From assembly GCA_018375675.1 (NCBI GenBank), contig JAHACW010000049.1, forward strand, positions 1 through 17,223: 17,223 bases of DNA, written 5' to 3'. The notes under the pieces are model-generated. The model saw only the letters and a list, made by a program, of their open reading frames with translations, was not told the origin of the DNA and did not search any database. Below, piece after piece: positions 1-7,275 of this stretch. Source of the DNA: Actinomyces sp. (GTDB taxonomy: Bacteria > Actinomycetota > Actinomycetes > Actinomycetales > Actinomycetaceae). Position 1 is the stretch's first letter. The number at the start of each line of letters is the position of its first letter. Position numbers and translations under genes: made by a program.

Positions 1-311
1 GGAACGTCCCACGTCAGGTCGAACTCGTAGGTGGCGTGACCCTTCTCGTCGACGGCCGCGTGGGCGACCGTCGTGAACTCGGCGCCGTCGCTGCCGGGCG
101 TCAGGGTGACACCGGCGGCCTCGGCATGGGCGCGCACCTTGTCGCCACGAGCGTCGCGGGCGAACCAGGTCGCCAGCTCGGACTCGTGACCCAGCCGGGT
201 GAGGCCGGCTGCGACGTTGAGCATCGATCCCCCGACAACCTCGACGGGTTCACTGTGTGGGCGGGTGATCTCATCGATGAGAGCTTCCCCGATGTTCACG
301 ATTCTAGTCAT
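1..311 (-). CDS. PfkB-family sugar kinase (fructokinase/ribokinase-like), N-terminal part only
   Basis: The reading frame opens with MTRIVNIGEALIDEI and continues through a glycine-rich VVGGSMLNVAAGLTRLG block and a FARDARGDKVRAHAEAAGV segment. These are the usual N-terminal sugar-binding features of PfkB/ribokinase-fold kinases. About 103 codons are present; the C-terminal part with the ATP site and catalytic Asp lies beyond the left edge. The start ATG lies inside the end of the upstream permease gene (8-nt overlap, ATGACTAG), so the two are almost certainly co-transcribed and probably translationally coupled. The family phosphorylates an imported sugar with ATP in the cytoplasm. Beside a sugar porter, fructose is a reasonable substrate guess, but the fragment cannot separate fructokinase from other PfkB sugar kinases. 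Confidence 0.85.
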   Translation of the reverse strand, partial: MTRIVNIGEALIDEITRPHSEPVEVVGGSMLNVAAGLTRLGHESELATWFARDARGDKVRAHAEAAGVTLTPGSDGAEFTTVAHAAVDEKGHATYEFDLTWDV

Positions 312-1770
312 TCGTCAACCCCAGTTTCTCTTCCATTTCTTCGAGCGGAATGCCCTTGGTTTCGGGCATCACCTTCAGGACCCAGAATAGCTGACCGACC
401 ATCGCGAGGAAGAAGATTCCAAAAGCGCAGCCACCACCGAGTTTATCGGTGAGCACGGGGAAGGCATAGGTGGTAATGAAGGCGAACACCCAGTGCGTGA
501 GCGAGCCCAGCGACTGGCCACGCGCGCGCACGCGGTTCGGGAAGATCTCGGAGATGAAGACCCAGATGACCGATCCCTGACCGAAGGCGTGGGAGGCGAT
601 GAAGCCGAGCAGGCCAAGGAGAATGAGCCACACGGGGGCGGCGCTGCCCTCCTGGAAGACGCCGCCCTCGTATGCGAACATCATGCCAGCGAGGAAGCCG
701 AGGGAGATCAGGTAGCCGATCGATCCGACAATCATGAGCTGGCGGCGGCCGAGCTTGTCGATGACGGTCAGGGCGGCCATGGTGGCGATCAGGTTCATGA
801 GGCCGACGATGACGGAGCCGATGTAGGGGAAGGCGTCACCCAGCACGGCGGCGCCGCCCGCGAGCTTCATGACCTTGGGCGCGTAGTAGAGGATCGCGTT
901 GATGCCGGAGAGCTGGTTGAACATCGCGATGCAGAAGGCCATGAGGATGACCTTGCGGTAGCGACGCGTGAAGAAGGCGACCTTGCCGCCTGCGGCGTCC
1001 TCGGCGATCTGCGCCTTCATCTCGCCGATCTGCTCGTCGCATTCGGCTTGAGAGGCGGTGAGACGCTCGGAAATCTCCACGGCGCGTTCCTCGTGCCCGT
1101 GGGCGAGCAGCCAACGCGGCGTCTCGGGGACGGTGGCTAGGAAGATCAGGAAGAAGACGGCGGGCACGGCCATGACGCCGAGCATCCAGCGCCACGCGGT
1201 GTCTTCGTGCGCAATTTCGCGGATGACCGCGTTGGAGGCGTAGGCCAGGAGGATACCGAAGACGATGTTGAACTGGACCAGGCCGACCAGCCGTCCGCGC
1301 ACGCGGGCGGGGGCGATTTCGGCGGTGTAGATGGGAGCGACCACGGAGGACAGGCCGACGCCGACGCCGCCCAGGAAGCGGAAGATCATGAAGAAGGTGA
1401 TCGGGAAGGCGGACGAGGCCGAGACCGTGCCGTCAGCAGCTGTCACCAGGGTAGGCACAGGCGCCAGGGCAGTGGCCAGCGCGCCCACGCCGAAGAGAAT
1501 GCCGATCCAGAAGAGGACGGGTTTACGGCCAAAGCGGTCGGCCAGGTTACCGGCGATGATTGCACCGAGAATCGTGCCGATGGTTGCGATGGCAACAATC
1601 ATGCCCTCCCCCACGGAGGAGAGCGCGTAGAGCTCGGTGAGCTTTTCTTCCGCACCGGAGATGACGGCGGTGTCAAAACCGAAGAGCAGGCCGCCGAGGG
1701 AGGCGACGATGGCGCTTCGAATGACCAGGGGCGGAATGGATCGAGATGGTGCTGACGACTTCGTAGTCAT
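304..1770 (-). CDS. MFS sugar-porter family permease (sugar:H+ symporter)
   Basis: A 488-aa protein with the full signature set of the sugar porter family (TC 2.A.1.1): GGLLFGFDTAVISGA in TM1 (about 26-40), DRFGRKP (78-84), RFLGGVGVG (131-139), EIAPARVRGRL (151-161), PETPRWL (215-221), QLSGINAILYYAP (286-298), DKLGRRQ (338-344) and the C-terminal PETKG (469-473). Twelve hydrophobic segments are expected, with a soluble central loop at about 222-270. Length is normal for XylE/GlcP relatives. An external loop at about 105-122 is slightly expanded. A GGAG motif lies 5 nt before the ATG. It is the first gene of a two-gene operon with the PfkB kinase. The substrate (glucose, fructose or xylose) cannot be read from sequence. 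A FadR-like operator sits in its leader. Confidence 0.93.
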   Translation of the reverse strand: MTTKSSAPSRSIPPLVIRSAIVASLGGLLFGFDTAVISGAEEKLTELYALSSVGEGMIVAIATIGTILGAIIAGNLADRFGRKPVLFWIGILFGVGALATALAPVPTLVTAADGTVSASSAFPITFFMIFRFLGGVGVGLSSVVAPIYTAEIAPARVRGRLVGLVQFNIVFGILLAYASNAVIREIAHEDTAWRWMLGVMAVPAVFFLIFLATVPETPRWLLAHGHEERAVEISERLTASQAECDEQIGEMKAQIAEDAAGGKVAFFTRRYRKVILMAFCIAMFNQLSGINAILYYAPKVMKLAGGAAVLGDAFPYIGSVIVGLMNLIATMAALTVIDKLGRRQLMIVGSIGYLISLGFLAGMMFAYEGGVFQEGSAAPVWLILLGLLGFIASHAFGQGSVIWVFISEIFPNRVRARGQSLGSLTHWVFAFITTYAFPVLTDKLGGGCAFGIFFLAMVGQLFWVLKVMPETKGIPLEEMEEKLGLTND

Positions 1771-1850
1771 GCTGGCTCCGCACTGTGAAGATGGGACGCG
1801 GGTGGCGCCGAGGCCGCTCGTGGCCTCTGCTGGGATCCTAAGAATTTAAT

Positions 1851-1861
1851 TGGTCGGACGA
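1851..1861 (-). promoter_or_regulatory. Candidate GntR/FadR-type operator for the sugar permease operon
   Basis: TGGTCGGACGA fits the FadR-subfamily consensus TNGTNNNACNA. It lies between the predicted promoter and the permease start, roughly 10-20 nt downstream of the expected transcription start, which is a good position for a repressor. TCCTAA and TTAGGA flank it as a wider inverted repeat. No GntR gene is visible in the window, so this assignment rests on the motif alone. Confidence 0.35.
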
Positions 1862-1878
1862 TTAGGACCTAGGGAGCG

Positions 1879-1908
1879 GTTATATGAAAACTAAAAAGAT
1901 AACAGGAA
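1879..1908 (-). promoter_or_regulatory. Candidate promoter of the sugar permease-kinase operon
   Basis: On the minus strand a TATAAC -10 box (1879-1884) follows a weak -35 TTCCTG (1903-1908) at 18 bp. The surrounding AT-rich patch (about 1845-1940) stands out in this GC-rich DNA and is the only promoter-like stretch in the 219-bp gap between the permease start and the GNAT genes. The -35 is poor, so the -10 carries the call. Confidence 0.4.
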
Positions 1909-1989
1909 GAACAGCGCCCACGAGAAAAGAAAAAGTAACGACGGTAACACAAGGGGATGCGCGGAAACGTCCACCATGCGAAACGACAG

Positions 1990-3012
1990 TCAGATCTCGA
2001 TGGCGTAGAGCCTGGTCTGTCCCACCGTGCGGAAGCCGAGGTAGTCATAGATGGCGAGAGCACCGGTGTGGTTAGCAGACCCCACGCCCGTGCCCGCGCG
2101 ATCCATGCCGTCGCGCTTCTGCGCCCACATCGACGCCAGGATCAGGCCATCCGCAACGCGGCTCTCACGCCACTGGGACAGGACACCCAGCTGGTCGATG
2201 TACCCCTCGCGCCAGCCCAGAGCCGCCCAGTCCTGCTCGTAACGCGATGCCAGCAGGAAGCCAGCAACACGGGGACGATCGCCCGTGCGGTCGACGGCGA
2301 CGAACGACCATTCAGGAGCGAAGGCCGTGCGCCCCTGCATCCACTGCTCCTGGGTGAGCGGGGGCCGACCCCACTCGGACTCGTTAAGGCGGTTCGCCGC
2401 GCGCAGGGCGGGTTCCTCCCACTGGGGGCCCCAGGCCTCGATGCTCATGTACGAGCCCAGGTCAGGAACCGGCAGAAGACCCTCCAAGGACGCGCGGAGC
2501 TCGTAGTAGGTGCGCGTCCAGCGGAAGCCGTGCACCTTTAGCTGCGCCTCGAGGTCATCCTGGCCGGTCTCGACGTGACAGGTGATCTGAGCGGGAGCCT
2601 CCCCCTCGACCTCGGCCAGCATCTGGCGGGCAGTTCCCTCCTGCCAGTCGACGATCGCGTTGCCGAGGCCGATACGCCGAAAGTCGGGGTCCACTCCCCC
2701 GACGCACACACACTCCACTCGCCCAGGGAAACGCAGGACCACCTGAGCAAAGGCGACGATGCGACCCGCAGCGATGCCCTTGCGAGCAATCCCGACGAGG
2801 CCTCGCCACTGCGAGGCGCCCGAGAGCATCTCCTCGACCTCGTCCGGGCTGGTGCGATACGGCGGGTTATCGCGGGCCTCCATGCGGGCGAAAAGAGCGG
2901 ATAGACCATCGTGGTGGGCAGCCGTCAACGACTCCCATTCGATCCCATGATGTTCGCCCGGGAAGGGGACGAACTCGGGGGCATTTGCTCGCTGCGCGAG
3001 AGGAATGCTCAT
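1990..3012 (-). CDS. Tandem-domain GNAT acetyltransferase, downstream copy
   Basis: A 340-aa protein made of two GNAT (N-acetyltransferase) folds. The N-terminal domain carries an acetyl-CoA binding motif A, VDPDFRRIGLGNA (about 107-119). The C-terminal domain ends in the typical IYDYLGFRTVGQTRLYAIEI, but its motif A (QWRESRVADGL, about 280-290) has lost the glycines and may not bind acetyl-CoA. GGAGG lies 5 nt before the ATG. The protein is clearly paralogous to its upstream neighbour: matching opening (PFPGEHHGIEW against PYPGNHLGLRW), matching WQxGxARQML and WSFVAVD blocks, near-identical length. The acceptor substrate is unknown. MshD (mycothiol synthase) is another tandem GNAT, but the sequence does not single it out. 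The two genes are 18 nt apart, so they form an operon. Confidence 0.85.
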   Translation of the reverse strand: MSIPLAQRANAPEFVPFPGEHHGIEWESLTAAHHDGLSALFARMEARDNPPYRTSPDEVEEMLSGASQWRGLVGIARKGIAAGRIVAFAQVVLRFPGRVECVCVGGVDPDFRRIGLGNAIVDWQEGTARQMLAEVEGEAPAQITCHVETGQDDLEAQLKVHGFRWTRTYYELRASLEGLLPVPDLGSYMSIEAWGPQWEEPALRAANRLNESEWGRPPLTQEQWMQGRTAFAPEWSFVAVDRTGDRPRVAGFLLASRYEQDWAALGWREGYIDQLGVLSQWRESRVADGLILASMWAQKRDGMDRAGTGVGSANHTGALAIYDYLGFRTVGQTRLYAIEI

Positions 3013-3030
3013 GCTCGCCTCCTTCCGTCT

Positions 3031-4050
3031 CTACTGGTCGATCGTGTAGTAAACCTCAGCGGCCTCATCCACGAAGCCCAGGTGTTCGTAAATCTTATGC
3101 GCTCCGTCCGGGCTCGACATGTCAACGTCGAGGCCAATGCGCGACGCGCCAGACGCGGACGCTGCGGCGACGGCGTGCCCAACGAGGGCACTCGCAATGG
3201 AGCGTCCGCGGTGTGCCTCGGCAACACCGAGCAGGTAGATGTACGCCTCGGAGCGACCCGTGGCCACCCAGCGCTGCGCGGGACGCCCAGTGATCGCGTA
3301 GCCGACGACCTCACCCTGCGCGTCCACGGCCACGAACGACCAGCGCGGGTCGAAGTGATTCATCGCGTCGTCCCACCACAGGGCACGCAACGGCGAACGG
3401 AACGCCTGCTGGAAGGCTTCCATGTGGATGGCACGGATCTGCTCCTGCGGAACCTCGTTCCACGGCAGGACGCGGTATCCGTGACGCGCGGGCACGGGCA
3501 CCTCGCCGCCGGCCAGGTCGCGGTACATGACCTGATACGTGCGCTTGGCGAAGAAGCCGGCCGCGATGTAGAGGCGGCGACGATCGGTCATGTGCGCGTC
3601 GACGAGGTTCGAGATCGACGCGGGTACCTCGGACTCGGCGCCGAAAGCTTCGACGAGCATCTGCCGGGCGCGACCATCCTGCCAGTAGAGCAGAGCACGG
3701 CCCACGCCTCGGCCACGCCAGTGCGGGTGGATGAAGGCGCTGACGACGGCGGTCGCGGCCTCGTGAATGCCGCACAGGACGCGCACGGACGCCACCGCGC
3801 AAATGTTTCGCTTCGCGTCCAGGCCGACGATCGTGTCGACCCAGTCACGCCCGTTCTTACCCTCCATCATGTCCGCGATGTCGTCGACGGAGGTGCGCCG
3901 AATGGCGTTGTCGTCGTCTTCGATCAGGGAGATAAGCGCGTACACGGCGGGGGCATCGCGGCCGATCATGGGCCGCCAGCGCAACCCGAGATGATTGCCC
4001 GGGTACGGGACGGACCCGGGCGGCGTGAGTCGCTGCGCAAGTCCTGTCAT
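3031..4050 (-). CDS. Tandem-domain GNAT acetyltransferase, upstream copy
   Basis: A 339-aa two-domain GNAT protein, first gene of a two-gene operon with its paralogue. Both acetyl-CoA motifs look intact: HPHWRGRGVGRALLYW in the N-terminal domain (about 108-123) and GVAEAHRGRSIASALV in the C-terminal domain (about 275-290). The C-terminal domain closes with IYEHLGFVDEAAEVYYTID, the usual beta6-beta7 signature. AGGA sits about 8 nt before the ATG. Such double GNATs are common in Actinobacteria and acetylate small amines or protein N-termini. No substrate can be assigned here. An inverted repeat containing a -35-like hexamer lies about 45 nt upstream. Confidence 0.87.
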   Translation of the reverse strand: MTGLAQRLTPPGSVPYPGNHLGLRWRPMIGRDAPAVYALISLIEDDDNAIRRTSVDDIADMMEGKNGRDWVDTIVGLDAKRNICAVASVRVLCGIHEAATAVVSAFIHPHWRGRGVGRALLYWQDGRARQMLVEAFGAESEVPASISNLVDAHMTDRRRLYIAAGFFAKRTYQVMYRDLAGGEVPVPARHGYRVLPWNEVPQEQIRAIHMEAFQQAFRSPLRALWWDDAMNHFDPRWSFVAVDAQGEVVGYAITGRPAQRWVATGRSEAYIYLLGVAEAHRGRSIASALVGHAVAAASASGASRIGLDVDMSSPDGAHKIYEHLGFVDEAAEVYYTIDQ

Positions 4051-4095
4051 GGCAGATATCCTACCGGCAATTCGGGCCTTTAGTCACACTGGCGC

Positions 4096-4110
4096 TTGAC
4101 ATTTGGTCAA
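4096..4110. promoter_or_regulatory. Perfect inverted repeat TTGAC-N5-GTCAA upstream of the GNAT operon
   Basis: Perfect 5-bp arms with a 5-nt spacer, 46 nt before the GNAT start. Each arm reads as a -35-like TTGACA or TTGACC. On the minus strand TTGACC could serve the GNAT operon, although a clear -10 is not obvious 17-19 nt further on. It may be an operator overlapping the promoter. Confidence 0.35.
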
Positions 4111-4133
4111 CACGCGTGAACGTTTGTGCAGCG

Positions 4134-4153
4134 CGCGGGGATTTTTGCCCGCG
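4134..4153 (-). terminator. Hairpin directly after the parE stop codon
   Basis: CGCGGG (4134-4139) and CCCGCG (4148-4153) form a 6-bp GC-only stem with an 8-nt A/T-rich loop, beginning 1 nt past the parE TAA. There is no U-tract, so it may be a weak or Rho-assisted terminator, or only a 3'-end stabiliser. Confidence 0.45.
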
Positions 4154-4154
4154 A

Positions 4155-6272
4155 TTACGCGTCGATGCGCGTACGATCCAGCCCCGCAGACTCCTCCACA
4201 ATGAACTCCTTGCGCGGACCCACCGTCGAGCCCATGAGCAGCTCGAACACGTCCTCGGCCTGGCGCAGGGCTTCCTCATCAGCCAGCGTAATGCGGCGCA
4301 GCGAGCGGTGGGCCCGATCCATCGTGGTCTCAGCCAGCTGGTCGGCATCCATCTCGCCCAGGCCCTTGTATCGCTGGATGGGTTCCTTCCACGTGCGGCC
4401 CGAGCGACGCAGGGCGGCGAGCTTACGATGCAGCTCGTCCTCGGAGTAGGTGTAGATGTACTCGCGCTTCTTGCGCCCCTTGCCCGCGACCTCGATGCGG
4501 TGCAGGGGCGGGACGGCGGCGTAGATGCGGCCAGCCTCGACCATGGGGCGCATGTAGCGGAAGAACAGGGTCAGCAGCAGGGTGCGGATGTGCGCGCCGT
4601 CCACGTCGGCATCTGTCATCAGGATGACCTTGCCGTAGCGAGCCTGAGACAGGTCGAAGGTACGGCCCGAGCCCGCACCAATCACCTGGATGATGTTGGC
4701 GCACTCGGCGTTGGCCAGCATGTCCGCGGTAGAGGCCTTCTGCACGTTGAGGATCTTTCCTCGAATCGGGAACAGGGCCTGGTAGTGGGAGTTGCGCGCG
4801 GCCTTGGCCGTGCCCAGGGCGGAGTCACCCTCGACGATGAAAAGCTCGGTCTCCTCGACGTCCTCGAGGCGACAGTCCGCGAGCTTGGCGGGCAGCGAGG
4901 AGGTTTCGAGCGCGTTCTTCTTGCGCGAGATCTCCTTGTGCAGTCGCGCGGAGACACGCGCCTTCATCTCGCCGACGACCTTCTCCATGAGGAGGGAGGT
5001 CTGCTGCTTATCGTCGCGCTTGGAGGAGGCGAACTTGGCCTTGAGCCAGTCAGAGACCACGCGGTTGACGACGGTGCGGATCTGGGGCGTGCCCAGCGTT
5101 TCCTTGGTCTGCCCCTCGAACTGGGGCTCGGGGAAGCGCACGGTGATGACGGCGGTCATGCCGGCCTGGACGTCGTCCTTTTCGGGGCGCCCGTCCTTCG
5201 CGCCGACCTTGAGCTTACGGGCATTCTTGTCGATCGCGGCGCGCAGGGTCTTGAGGACCGCCTGCTCGAAGCCGGTGACGTGGGTGCCGCCCTTGGGGGT
5301 GGCGATGATGTTGACGAAGGACTGGACGGTCGTGTCGTAGCCGATGCCCCAGCGCAGTGCGATATCAACCTCGCAGGTGCGCTCGACCTCGGTGGCGCGC
5401 AGGTGCCCGGTCTCGGAGTCCAGCGCCTGCACGGTCTCGTTGTAGGTGCCCTCACCCGTGATGTGCCAGGTGTCGGTGACGGGGCCGTCGGAGGCCAGCC
5501 AGTTCGCGAAGTCGACGACGCCGCCGTCAAAGCGGAAGCTCTCGTGGAGTTCCTCCTCGCCGCGCTCGTCGTAGCAGTTGATGGTCAGGCCGGGAACGAG
5601 GAACGCTGTCTGGCGGGCGCGCGCCAGCAGGTTCTCCCACGAGAATCCCTCGGTAGCCGGGAAGATCTGGAAGTCCGCCCAGAAGCGCACGCGCGTGCCA
5701 GTCTGGGTTTTCTTCACCTTGCCGACGGTCTTGAGGGTCGAGCCGTCCACGAAAGGCTTGAAAGGCGAGTTGGGGGTGCGCTGCTTCGAGTCGTCGAATT
5801 CGCCGGGCTCGCCGCGGCGGAAGCACATCTCGTGGGTCTTGCCGCCGCGATCAACCTGCACGTCGAGGCGGGCCGACAGTGCGTTCACGACGGAGGCGCC
5901 GACGCCGTGGAGGCCGCCCGAGGCCGCGTAGGAGCCGCCGCCGAACTTACCGCCGGCGTGGAGCTTGGTGTAGACGACCTCGACGCCCGTCAGGCCCTGT
6001 CCGGGCACGATGTCGACGGGGATGCCTCGGCCGTTGTCTGCGACGGAGGCGGAGTGGTCAGGGTGCAGGCGCACGTCGATCGTGTCGCAGTGACCTTCCA
6101 GGGCCTCGTCGACCGCGTTGTCGATGATCTCCCAGAGGCAGTGCATGAGGCCCCGGTGGTCGGTCGAGCCGATGTACATGCCGGGGCGCTTGCGCACGGC
6201 CTCGAGCCCCTCGAGGACCGAGAGGTGCCGTGCGTTGTAGTCGGATGCGTCGGTAGGAGTCACGATGTGCAT
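4155..6272 (-). CDS. parE: DNA topoisomerase IV subunit B (ParE)
   Basis: A 705-aa type IIA topoisomerase ATPase subunit. GHKL ATPase motifs: EIIDNAVDEA (48-57), DNGRGIP (79-85), GGLHGVGASVVNALS (119-133); the QTK-loop region is QFEGQTKETLGTP (384-396). TOPRIM metal-binding motifs: EGDSALG (481-487) and DADVDGAHIR (554-563); the C-terminal signature is YKGLGEMDADQL (635-646). GVEVVYTKLHAGGKFGGGSYAASGG and EGDSALGTAKAARNS match the actinobacterial ParE type rather than GyrB (EGDSAGG). With ParC it decatenates daughter chromosomes; parC is not in the window. The open frame runs about 140 codons further upstream but that part has no conserved look. No SD precedes ATGATG (6275/6272), and a TATGAT -10 box overlaps it, so a leaderless GTG at 6263 (702 aa) is a real alternative. 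Confidence 0.93.
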   Translation of the reverse strand: MHIVTPTDASDYNARHLSVLEGLEAVRKRPGMYIGSTDHRGLMHCLWEIIDNAVDEALEGHCDTIDVRLHPDHSASVADNGRGIPVDIVPGQGLTGVEVVYTKLHAGGKFGGGSYAASGGLHGVGASVVNALSARLDVQVDRGGKTHEMCFRRGEPGEFDDSKQRTPNSPFKPFVDGSTLKTVGKVKKTQTGTRVRFWADFQIFPATEGFSWENLLARARQTAFLVPGLTINCYDERGEEELHESFRFDGGVVDFANWLASDGPVTDTWHITGEGTYNETVQALDSETGHLRATEVERTCEVDIALRWGIGYDTTVQSFVNIIATPKGGTHVTGFEQAVLKTLRAAIDKNARKLKVGAKDGRPEKDDVQAGMTAVITVRFPEPQFEGQTKETLGTPQIRTVVNRVVSDWLKAKFASSKRDDKQQTSLLMEKVVGEMKARVSARLHKEISRKKNALETSSLPAKLADCRLEDVEETELFIVEGDSALGTAKAARNSHYQALFPIRGKILNVQKASTADMLANAECANIIQVIGAGSGRTFDLSQARYGKVILMTDADVDGAHIRTLLLTLFFRYMRPMVEAGRIYAAVPPLHRIEVAGKGRKKREYIYTYSEDELHRKLAALRRSGRTWKEPIQRYKGLGEMDADQLAETTMDRAHRSLRRITLADEEALRQAEDVFELLMGSTVGPRKEFIVEESAGLDRTRIDA

Positions 6273-6276
6273 CATA
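6271..6276 (-). promoter_or_regulatory. -10 box TATGAT of parE, possibly giving a leaderless mRNA
   Basis: TATGAT on the minus strand is a strong -10 hexamer. The expected +1, 7-8 nt downstream, falls on the first base or the base before an in-frame GTG (6263-6261). An 18-bp spacer leads back to a weak -35, GCCACA. Leaderless transcripts starting on ATG or GTG are common in Actinobacteria. Confidence 0.5.
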
Positions 6277-6405
6277 TGTGGGTGGGCGCTCGTTTGTGGC
6301 CAACGGTGCGCGTGGCGCGGGTTCTGGGACGCTTTCCACGATTGACGAGGCCGGGGCCGGATCGCGCTGGTGGGCGCGCTTTCGGGGCGGATCGAGGCTG
6401 TGGTT

Positions 6406-6443
6406 GGAGTGTTTTCCACTCCCCCGTTCCACTGTGTCAGTGG
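6406..6443. promoter_or_regulatory. Two adjacent inverted repeats in the parE/zinc-ribbon divergent gap
   Basis: GGAGTG-TTTTC-CACTCC (6406-6422) and CCACTG-TGT-CAGTGG (6429-6443) are both perfect 6-bp dyads, 6 bp apart. They lie about 70-105 bp upstream of the zinc-ribbon ATG, in the 239-bp divergent region. The second, with its 3-nt centre, looks like a dimeric repressor site. No regulator can be named. Confidence 0.35.
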
Positions 6444-6511
6444 TCGGGCGGTCGATTGCGCCCCGGGTGAACAGGGGTGCGCGGCGCGGGGTGATGGTGT
6501 GTGATGGAAGC

Positions 6512-6727
6512 ATGAACGCACAGACTCTTGAACGCCCCGTACTGGACGAGCCGCAGCTGAACGCGGCGAATCGTTGCGACGCCTGCGGCGCTCGCGCCTG
6601 GGTTCGTGCGACGATGCCTTCGGGTGGCCAGCTGTACTTCTGCGGCCACCACGCAAATGAACACCTGCCCTCACTGGTGGGCGGCGGCGCACAGATCCTG
6701 GACGAGCGTCATTTCATGAACGACTGA
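6512..6727 (+). CDS. Small zinc-ribbon protein (DUF7455 type)
   Basis: A 71-aa protein whose core reads LNAANRCDACGARAWVRATMPSGGQLYFCGHHANEHLPSL. The CDAC pair and the later FCGHH supply Cys and His ligands for one zinc ribbon. This small protein is conserved across Actinobacteria and in my recollection often lies close to parE or sigA; its function is unknown. The MNAQTLERP start was chosen because the residues further upstream in the frame look non-coding; the SD before it is weak (GGAAG). The gene is divergent from parE and ends at a strong intrinsic terminator about 40 nt downstream, so it is monocistronic. Confidence 0.85.
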   Translation: MNAQTLERPVLDEPQLNAANRCDACGARAWVRATMPSGGQLYFCGHHANEHLPSLVGGGAQILDERHFMND

Positions 6728-6767
6728 GAGCGAGCCTCCCGCAGCGGCGGGACGCACGGCTGTAAGG

Positions 6768-6804
6768 CGCGGGCGGGGACCGACGGGGTCCCCGCCCGCG
6801 TTTT
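6768..6804 (+). terminator. Intrinsic terminator of the zinc-ribbon gene
   Basis: A perfect 14-bp stem (CGCGGGCGGGGACC, 6768-6781, with its complement at 6787-6800), a 5-nt loop, and TTTT at 6801-6804. It is a textbook Rho-independent terminator. A smaller hairpin (TCCCGC-AGCG-GCGGGA, 6737-6752) lies just before it. Confidence 0.92.
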
Positions 6805-6888
6805 CATACTCGAACCGCCGTTGCTCCACCCGGCGGGTCAACGTGCGCATGAGTGAGCCTGCGCTCCGCCGAATACGCCCACTCTCTT

Positions 6889-6985
6889 GGATAGGAAACG
6901 CAGTTCTGGATAGGAAACGCAGATCTGGATAGCTTATTAACCTATCCAGATGCTCATAACCTATCCAGAAGGCCGCATCCTATCC
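6889..6985. repeat. Symmetric six-heptamer palindromic array, copy A
   Basis: GGATAGG starts at 6889 and 6908, with a one-base variant (GGATAGC) at 6927. A TTATTAA centre (6934-6940) follows. CCTATCC starts at 6941, 6960 and 6979. Every step within a half is exactly 19 bp, and all three pairs share the same centre at 6937. The two left spacers are near identical (AAACGCAGTTCT and AAACGCAGATCT); the inner right spacer is AGATGCTCATAA. The array lies past the zinc-ribbon terminator, in DNA visibly richer in A/T than the flanking genes. A second copy with the same geometry lies at 16466-16576. I do not recognise the element. Confidence 0.9.
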
Positions 6986-7101
6986 AGATCAACAATCAGC
7001 AATCCCGGCAACAATCTCACTCCACGACGAACGACACTACGTAGCCTCGACAAAGCCGGTTGAACGAACGACCAACAACGTGCAGACAAGCCCACCCCTA
7101 C
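6986..7101. other. Non-coding stretch between array A and the ABC remnant
   Basis: Together with 6805-6888 this completes the gap around array A. I see no convincing gene, RNA or promoter here. Base composition is less GC-rich than in the housekeeping genes, which suits acquired or decaying DNA. Confidence 0.5.
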
Positions 7102-7275
7102 ATGCGCATCGGCGATCAGCTTGAGCTGGTCGCGAAGCTCAAGGGCCAGAAGGACAAGGCCGCGCGTCAGGCCGAGGTTCGTGCCCTCATGGTGACGCAT
7201 GATCGCTCGATCCTCCCCTACGTGGGCACTATCTACGAGCTCACGCACGGCACGCTAACGAAGATCGAAGCCTGA
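7102..7275 (+). pseudogene. Internally deleted ABC-transporter ATPase remnant
   Basis: The frame reads MRIGDQLELVAKLKGQKDKAARQAEVRAL and then directly MVTHDRSILPYVGTIYELTHGTLTKIEA. The first part matches the helical subdomain of LolD/MacB-type ATPases. The second part is the H-loop (MVTHD) and C-terminal tail of the same family. Everything between them, including the LSGGQ signature and Walker B, is missing, as is the N-terminal Walker A region. The junction is at about 7186-7190. It cannot be a working ATPase. The frame is still open across the junction, so the deletion may be fairly recent. Its 3' end overlaps by 21 nt the 3' end of a small convergent gene. Confidence 0.75.

Noticed and set aside
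4116..6470. Long plus-strand open frame (784 aa) opposite parE
   Set aside because: Antisense shadow of a conserved GC-rich gene; no SD, no recognisable domain, composition typical of reversed coding sequence.
6273..6692. N-terminal extension of ParE by about 140 codons
   Set aside because: The extension has no conserved character, overlaps the divergent zinc-ribbon gene and its regulatory dyads, and ParE homologues begin near the chosen start.
6889..6985. CRISPR array
   Set aside because: Repeats are only 7 bp, invert in the middle, and sit on a 19-bp grid with repeated spacers; no cas genes are present.
6961..7248. Minus-strand 95-aa frame opposite the ABC remnant
   Set aside because: No SD or family resemblance; most of it is the antisense of a recognisable ABC fragment.
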